Source of the DNA: Hypomesus transpacificus
Taxonomy: Eukaryota > Chordata > Actinopteri > Osmeriformes > Osmeridae
Direction: 5' to 3'
Assembly: GCF_021917145.1 (NCBI RefSeq)
Contig: NC_061064.1
Span: 512,785 to 576,784, forward strand
DNA length: 64,000 nucleotides
Made by a program: the position numbers and the translations under genes. How positions within the stretch are numbered: position 1 is the stretch's first letter; the number at the start of each line of letters is the position of its first letter. The notes beneath the pieces were generated by a model. It saw only the letters and a list, made by a program, of their open reading frames with translations. It ran no database searches and was not told the DNA's origin. This document shows, one piece after another, positions 59,029-64,000 of the stretch.

Positions 59029-62000
59029 CTAACCCAGATAGGGGAAGTGGAGCAGGACAGCCTGCCCTGGGCCAACCACCAGTGCAGAGAGGTCAACTGA
59101 GCTGTCTGGGACCAGAGCAGAGTCAGTGCTCACCCGGACCATGGCCTCTTTTGGCAGCTCAGGGTGGGTCAGGTCAAGGGTCACGGCCTCTCCCCCCCAG
59201 TTGACGGCTGCCACGTATCGTACGCTCTGGTCCCACACACGGAGGTAGGCCAGGGTGGAGGTGGAGTTGAAGAGGGGGATGTAGTCACCGTGCTGAAGGG
59301 ATCGCTCCTTCCCACGCAGGTCACTCAGGGTCTTGAAGAAGTTGCGGTTCGACAGCCTCTGGGCCCTCTCCTCCTGGGAAGTCAATTATGAAGACAGAAA
59401 AAAAGGTCAGCCATGCAAGTCTAGCAATTTCAAAGGAATCCCTGCATCCCCACCCATGGGATATCCTTTTTGTAATAAAAAAATAAATGTGCAGCTCATT
59501 TCTAAAAGAGAAAATGAAATACATCAGCATTATGTTACCTTGAGAGTGCCGTTCAGCTCTTCAGGTTCCTCCTGAGGGTCCCACAGCATCTTAGGAACCT
59601 TGGAAGTCGCCTGTTAAGAGACAAGCTATTCATCACACACCCCTCAACACAGGAGAACCAGCACAGGATACAGATCTATAATACAGCAACCGACATCCCG
59701 CCTCACCATTTTCACACACATAAATCACACAATCATTCTGTATACAGCCCCCCATGGAGACTCACCTCGTCCTCCAGGCCTATCTCATCTCCATAGTTGA
59801 AGACAGGGGTCCCAGGCAGGGTGAACATGAGCAGCTGATGGAGGTTGACCTTGGTGGACCCCACCAGAGAGGCCAAGTGGCCCTGGGTCCTGTCCCCGAT
59901 TCCCCAGGCCAGCTGGGTCTGCTTTGAGGTGTCATACAGATACTGAACCACCTGGGCCCAGTCCATCCCTGTCATCCTAGCAGACCGTAGGACTCCAGAC
60001 ATGAGCAGATCCACCCCAGTGGAGTTCTGGAGGACGCTGACCTCCATGGGAGAGGATTTGTCCGTAACTCCAATCAGAATCCTAAAAGGGGGGGGGGGGG
60101 GGGGGAAGGACACATTTGTTTATCATCTGAAATAAAGTTGACAGTAGTTGAAGAAGCATGTCAGAGAAATGGCTTCACGCCCTGTGGTTCTAGTTAACGC
60201 CACTAGAGGGGAGAAGGTGACACGTAAAACAAAAACGATGAATCAGTAAGCAGAGCTCTAACTCCTCAATTATACAAAGGAACACCAATTGGTTTAGATA
60301 AATGAACCATTAAATGAACCTTCTCAAGGATCAATAGGATAATAAATTCAATTTAATCTGTAGAGCCCCTCTCAAAAGCAGTCAGAGGGCTTCACTGATG
60401 CCCACAGATCGACACCTATAGGCAGACTTTAGTAGATGACATACCTCTTCTTCTCCACATCCGTTCCGTTGTTCTGGACAATAGCTCGGATGTCAGCCCA
60501 GAGAGAAGGAACCACGGAAGCCACACGTTCCACCCCAGACAGCTGGACCCCGTCTACGCCCTGGCTCCGCCAGAACATCAGATCAGCCTGGGGAAAGGAG
60601 CCAAACATTAACAACCCCTCACAACTCACAACGCGCCAAGATAACCCCCCTTCACCTTCACTCATGTATACACATATATTAATCTAACATACACACATTT
60701 TTCACACACAATTATAATCATCGATTACAATTATTTAAATATTAGATTTTAATTTCTACCATACATATCAGTAGCATGTGGATTCTCACCTTGAGTTTCT
60801 CGGCAACCTCTGTGACACTGACGTTAGAGAACCACGGCTCACTGCCCTGGTAGTTTGGAGTCAGATCCAGGATCACATTAATGCCTGAACAAAAACAATA
60901 ACAAAATAGATATAAATGAAAATAGATATCCAAATTCCAGGCCTTAATTCACCAACGCTATTTGATTGGTTGGCAAACTAAAGGAAATTCCAATGATCTT
61001 TTTAGGACCAGAATGGCAAAACTCACTCTTCTTGTGCGCTGCCTGTATGAGACCCTTGAACTGCTCCAGGGATCCAGCTTCTGATGATACCTCCTTGAAA
61101 TCCAGTTTCTTGGGGTCGTCGGCTGGGGCAACGTGGATGGGTCCCACCACCAGGGCCTTCACCTTCAGCTGGCCCAGACTGTCGATCTTCTCCTCCACAC
61201 CTGTCAGACAGCAGAACAAAAATGTTATGACAAATACAACAGTTAAAAGTGCTGGTGGATAAGCGTGTAAGGTTTCACCACAAGGGCCACAACCTTCGTT
61301 TCAAATGCAAAAGGTTGTGACCCTTTGCAGGCCCCGTTAGAAATGTGCATACTCAGTAGCAGGAAGAGTGGAAGACACGAGGAGGGAGTTTATTTTTATT
61401 TTTTGGCCTGAGTCACAGGAAGAGGTCAGCACGTTTCGAGTGTTGCTAGGTGACAGCTGCTGCTTCAGACTAAGTGCTTCAGCAGATTCAGCCACGCCGA
61501 CACGTGAACGCTACTCATCCCTGTAATCAACACTACCCTTCTGCAACCCCCACCCCCCTCATCATTGCCCCCATTTTCCAGAGATCCTTATTTAAGAGCC
61601 CCCACAAACTCAGTGCCCTCAGCCTGGGTGAAAGTACCTTTGAGATTTTGAGAGTCTGAGAAAGCCTTCACGTCCCCAATTTGGTACAGAGGTCCGTAGT
61701 TCCACCAGTTCATCTCAGGGAGGTCTTTGCAGCGAGGTGCCTGCACGATGATGGCCACCGCTCCGGCAAGCATCCCCAGCCAGCCCAGCCAGAAGAGGAT
61801 CAGGAGGGCCCAGCGGGTCCTGACCCAACTGGGGTAGAGACAAGGGAGGGAAGGAGATGGGGATTAAGATTAAGGGAGATTAATTTACATTTTGATTGAA
61901 CATCAATTTATAATACATTTGGTTAATTGTATGTAATGTAGTGATGAATGGATACAATGTCAATGCTAAATATAGGCAGTCTTTGTTCCTATCCAAACAA

Positions 62001-62246
62001 AATACGTATAGAATACGGTTCTCACCCTGGGGTGCCAGCTACCCTGAGAAGCTCCTCTTTGGACAGGCCAGTAAATTTACTCTCCTTTTCATCTGGGATT
62101 TTCACTTTCACGCTGCCATTTTTCTCCGTCCCTGTGGGGGAGACGGCTTCTCCATTTCCCGTCTCGTTGGCAGTCATCGGCTGCTTCTCCTGATCCATCT
62201 CGTTGAGCTCCACATCTTTCAGGTCTACCTCGGTGTCTTTGCTCAT
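59029..62246 (-). CDS. slc3a2: 4F2 cell-surface antigen heavy chain (CD98hc)
   Basis: Type II glycoprotein that carries light chains such as LAT1/SLC7A5 and xCT to the plasma membrane. Coding exons: 62246-62026, 61828-61638, 61200-61027, 60884-60790, 60587-60445, 60081-59766, 59610-59539 and 59373-59029, exactly 1557 nt, 518 residues (human isoform about 529). The cytosolic N-terminus is acidic, followed by the TM helix WALLILFWLGWLGMLAGAVA (about 80-103), then APRC with Cys107 in the position of the human Cys that disulfide-bonds the light chain. The amylase-like ectodomain follows (WWNYGPLYQIGDVKAF, LVVGPIHVAPADD, INVILDLTPNYQGSEPWF, LLMFTLPGTPVFNYGDEIGL, LRVWDQSVRYVAAVNWGG). N-glycosylation sequons include NVSV and NSTG. 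All splice junctions are GT/AG and in phase; no defects. Confidence 0.97.
60088..60105 (-). repeat. Poly-C tract forming a splice-acceptor pyrimidine tract
   Basis: An 18-base G-run on the plus strand (C on the gene strand) lies directly before TTTTAG, the acceptor of slc3a2 exon 60081-59766. Confidence 0.85.
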
Positions 62247-62427
62247 TGTGGCGGTCCCACTTAAGTCTCACTTAATATTTCTTCAGATAAAAAAATACAG
62301 GGGAAATTACAGACAACGTTTCAGGTCAAGACATTTTCTCGTGGCTGTCAAACTGAGCAAATAAACCGGTTCGAGTCACAACACATGCGCAATGGTATCA
62401 ACCTCTAGGAGGAAATGTCAATGTGAC

Positions 62428-62436
62428 ATTGCATCA
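62428..62436 (-). promoter_or_regulatory. slc3a2: Candidate amino acid response element (ATF4/C-EBP composite site)
   Basis: The minus strand reads TGATGCAAT (ATTGCATCA on plus), the exact core of the amino acid response element of the mammalian CHOP gene, located in the presumed first intron of slc3a2. SLC3A2 is a known ATF4 target in mammals, so the site is plausible; it is a single 9-mer and could be chance. Confidence 0.5.
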
Positions 62437-62845
62437 CCTGAAATAGGCACAATGTGTTGAAAGCCCAAATGCCACACAAAACCCAACAAAACTACAACTT
62501 ATGAGATATTTTTGATAAATGTGACGCATTAGGCTCCGTCTAACAAACCCGTTAACAACGTGGGCACGGCAAACCGGATTAATCTAGTTCAATTCGCGTG
62601 CTCGCTTTGTATTAACGCGCTAAAACTATTGTCAACCTTAATAGGAATAAAATGTGCAGCTCTGCTTACCACCAAAAAGAGACTATTCCATTATTTGTAT
62701 ATTAGGCTACAATTATATAAACAATATTTTATATTTAACTAAACAATACAAATGTTCAAAATAATAAAATAAAAACGACTCCCCTCTAGAATGCATTGAT
62801 TTTACATGGCAATATATATGAGCAGAATTTAATACAATGGTTTAC

Positions 62846-62948
62846 CTGAAGAAGTTGACTGGATCTTAATTAGATTGATGGTTCTCCCTGCTACTATAGC
62901 TCAGAAAATGTTTATTTCGAAGCATCAGTGATGGTAGTGGTTATATAG
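62846..62948 (-). promoter_or_regulatory. slc3a2: Probable slc3a2 non-coding first exon with TATA-like box
   Basis: A CTTCAG/GTAAACC donor at 62846 on the minus strand, with a TATATAA-like element at about 62942-62948 some 100 bp upstream, fits a short leader exon. A matching acceptor (TTATCTGAAG, about 62280) precedes the ATG exon. Inferred from signals only. Confidence 0.4.
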
Positions 62949-62949
62949 C

Positions 62950-64000
62950 AAGCCGTCATGTCCTCAAGCCGACAACTGCCCAAAATAATTAAGGAGGCGC
63001 TGCCACGAACGCTAAAACTATTTTGGTATTTTCTGTAATGGGGTTAAATTAATTATCCTGAGTGAACTTTCGCACAATTAATTATGCTATATAACGACGC
63101 CCATCTCGTGAGAAAGTCGCCAGATCAGTGCGTATTATCTTCTGGAATCCTAACAATGGATACGACCTTAACTAGTCACCTCCGTGTACCCCACCCCACG
63201 CTCATGTTTTCGTAAATTGTGACAAACAAGTGCTGTACTACTTGATGTAGCTATATTTGTTCAATACCCAGAAAAATTAACATAAAACCAAAGCCGTTGT
63301 ACCTTGTTTTTGTTTTGAATTGCGAATTGGCTTCAAGAAATCATGTGTATTTTATAACGTCAAAGGATGTCATTTCTATCAAATCTTATTAACTGAATGT
63401 AGGCTATGGATAACATTTGAGGAACATCAAAACAAGTTGAATGAGAATGCATGGTTCAAAAGTGGCATAACATTTAAAACTCAAAAAAGCCTAACCCCCC
63501 TTAACTAGAGGAACTGGCTCCCAAATTCTGTCTAACACATTCAAAGCCTCTTTGTTTCAATAATCTCTGACCTCATGGTCTAAAAATCTAAAGTTTTAAA
63601 TAATTTCTAATCCAGGCTGTCTAGATCTGGAATTTTGACCACATTAAAATGACCTGCATTCTTATTCTACCACCTATTAAGATAATGTATAAATACTCAA
63701 GATAACATATTTACGCAAAGAGAACATTGGGAAATGCCCTATTGACAAACTAATCATGACACAATCAAGACAGACGCAATCAATTTTTGCAGTCAATGCC
63801 AGATCAATGTAAACCATGTTAACTGAAACCACCTCCACCGAGTCTGATTATGGCTCCTAAAGTCAGTATCCAGACTGTTCTGACCACTGAAATATGTCTA
63901 GGTCTCCCAGTTCCAGGATTTGATCCAGGGTCTGTACCCAGGATCTGAAGATGTGCATGAACATTGTTTGTGTTCATTGCCTACACCCTGTGTTCCTGCT
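62950..64000. other. AT-rich flank, nothing recognised
   Basis: Upstream of slc3a2. Neither strand shows a coding exon, repeat family or RNA gene that I can support. Confidence 0.5.

Overview
This is a vertebrate, almost certainly teleost fish, nuclear genome segment. The evidence is split protein-coding genes with GT/AG introns, abundant CA, GA and CT microsatellites, several long minisatellites, tRNA-derived SINE copies with the fish-type 'ggataagagcgtctgctaaatg' tail, and five recognisable vertebrate genes. It is not prokaryotic; nothing looks like an operon, IS element or CRISPR array. One assembly gap of exactly 500 N lies at 30888-31387. A species cannot be named from the sequence alone; the SINE tail and a 'aaatcaaatcaaactttatt' motif at about 14706 are compatible with a salmonid/pike/smelt-type fish.

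Layout: (1) 423-2975, minus: fkbp2, an ER-lumen peptidyl-prolyl isomerase, five coding exons plus a probable non-coding first exon. (2) 3000-7949: AT-rich intergenic DNA with two candidate orphan exons and the 3' UTR side of the next gene. (3) 7950 to about 52.7 kb, minus: pyruvate carboxylase (pc/pcx), 19 coding exons located here plus a probable non-coding first exon. One expected coding exon of about 180 nt is not found between 37078 and 19185 and most likely lies in the N gap. (4) Nested in the same large PC intron on the plus strand, 25192-30489: lrfn4, a synaptic leucine-rich-repeat adhesion protein in two coding exons. As I recall, human PC and LRFN4 have the same antisense nested arrangement. 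(5) The same PC intron also holds two or three minus-strand exon-like segments that I cannot assign to a known gene. (6) 54729-56912, minus: a calmodulin gene, six exons, encoding the standard 149-codon protein. (7) 59029-62246 (non-coding first exon near 62.85 kb), minus: slc3a2, the 4F2/CD98 heavy chain, eight coding exons. (8) 62.95-64 kb: no gene seen.

The genes are not a functional cluster. PC feeds oxaloacetate to the mitochondrial TCA cycle and gluconeogenesis, SLC3A2 chaperones amino-acid exchangers at the plasma membrane, calmodulin is the cytosolic calcium sensor, FKBP2 is an ER foldase, and LRFN4 is a postsynaptic adhesion molecule. The main points of interest are the nested PC/LRFN4 organisation, the missing PC exon, unassigned exon-like segments, a duplicated intronic block in PC, an overlapping uORF at the lrfn4 start, a perfect amino-acid-response-element core in the slc3a2 first intron, and large intronic minisatellites. 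I did not find a clearly novel biological system.
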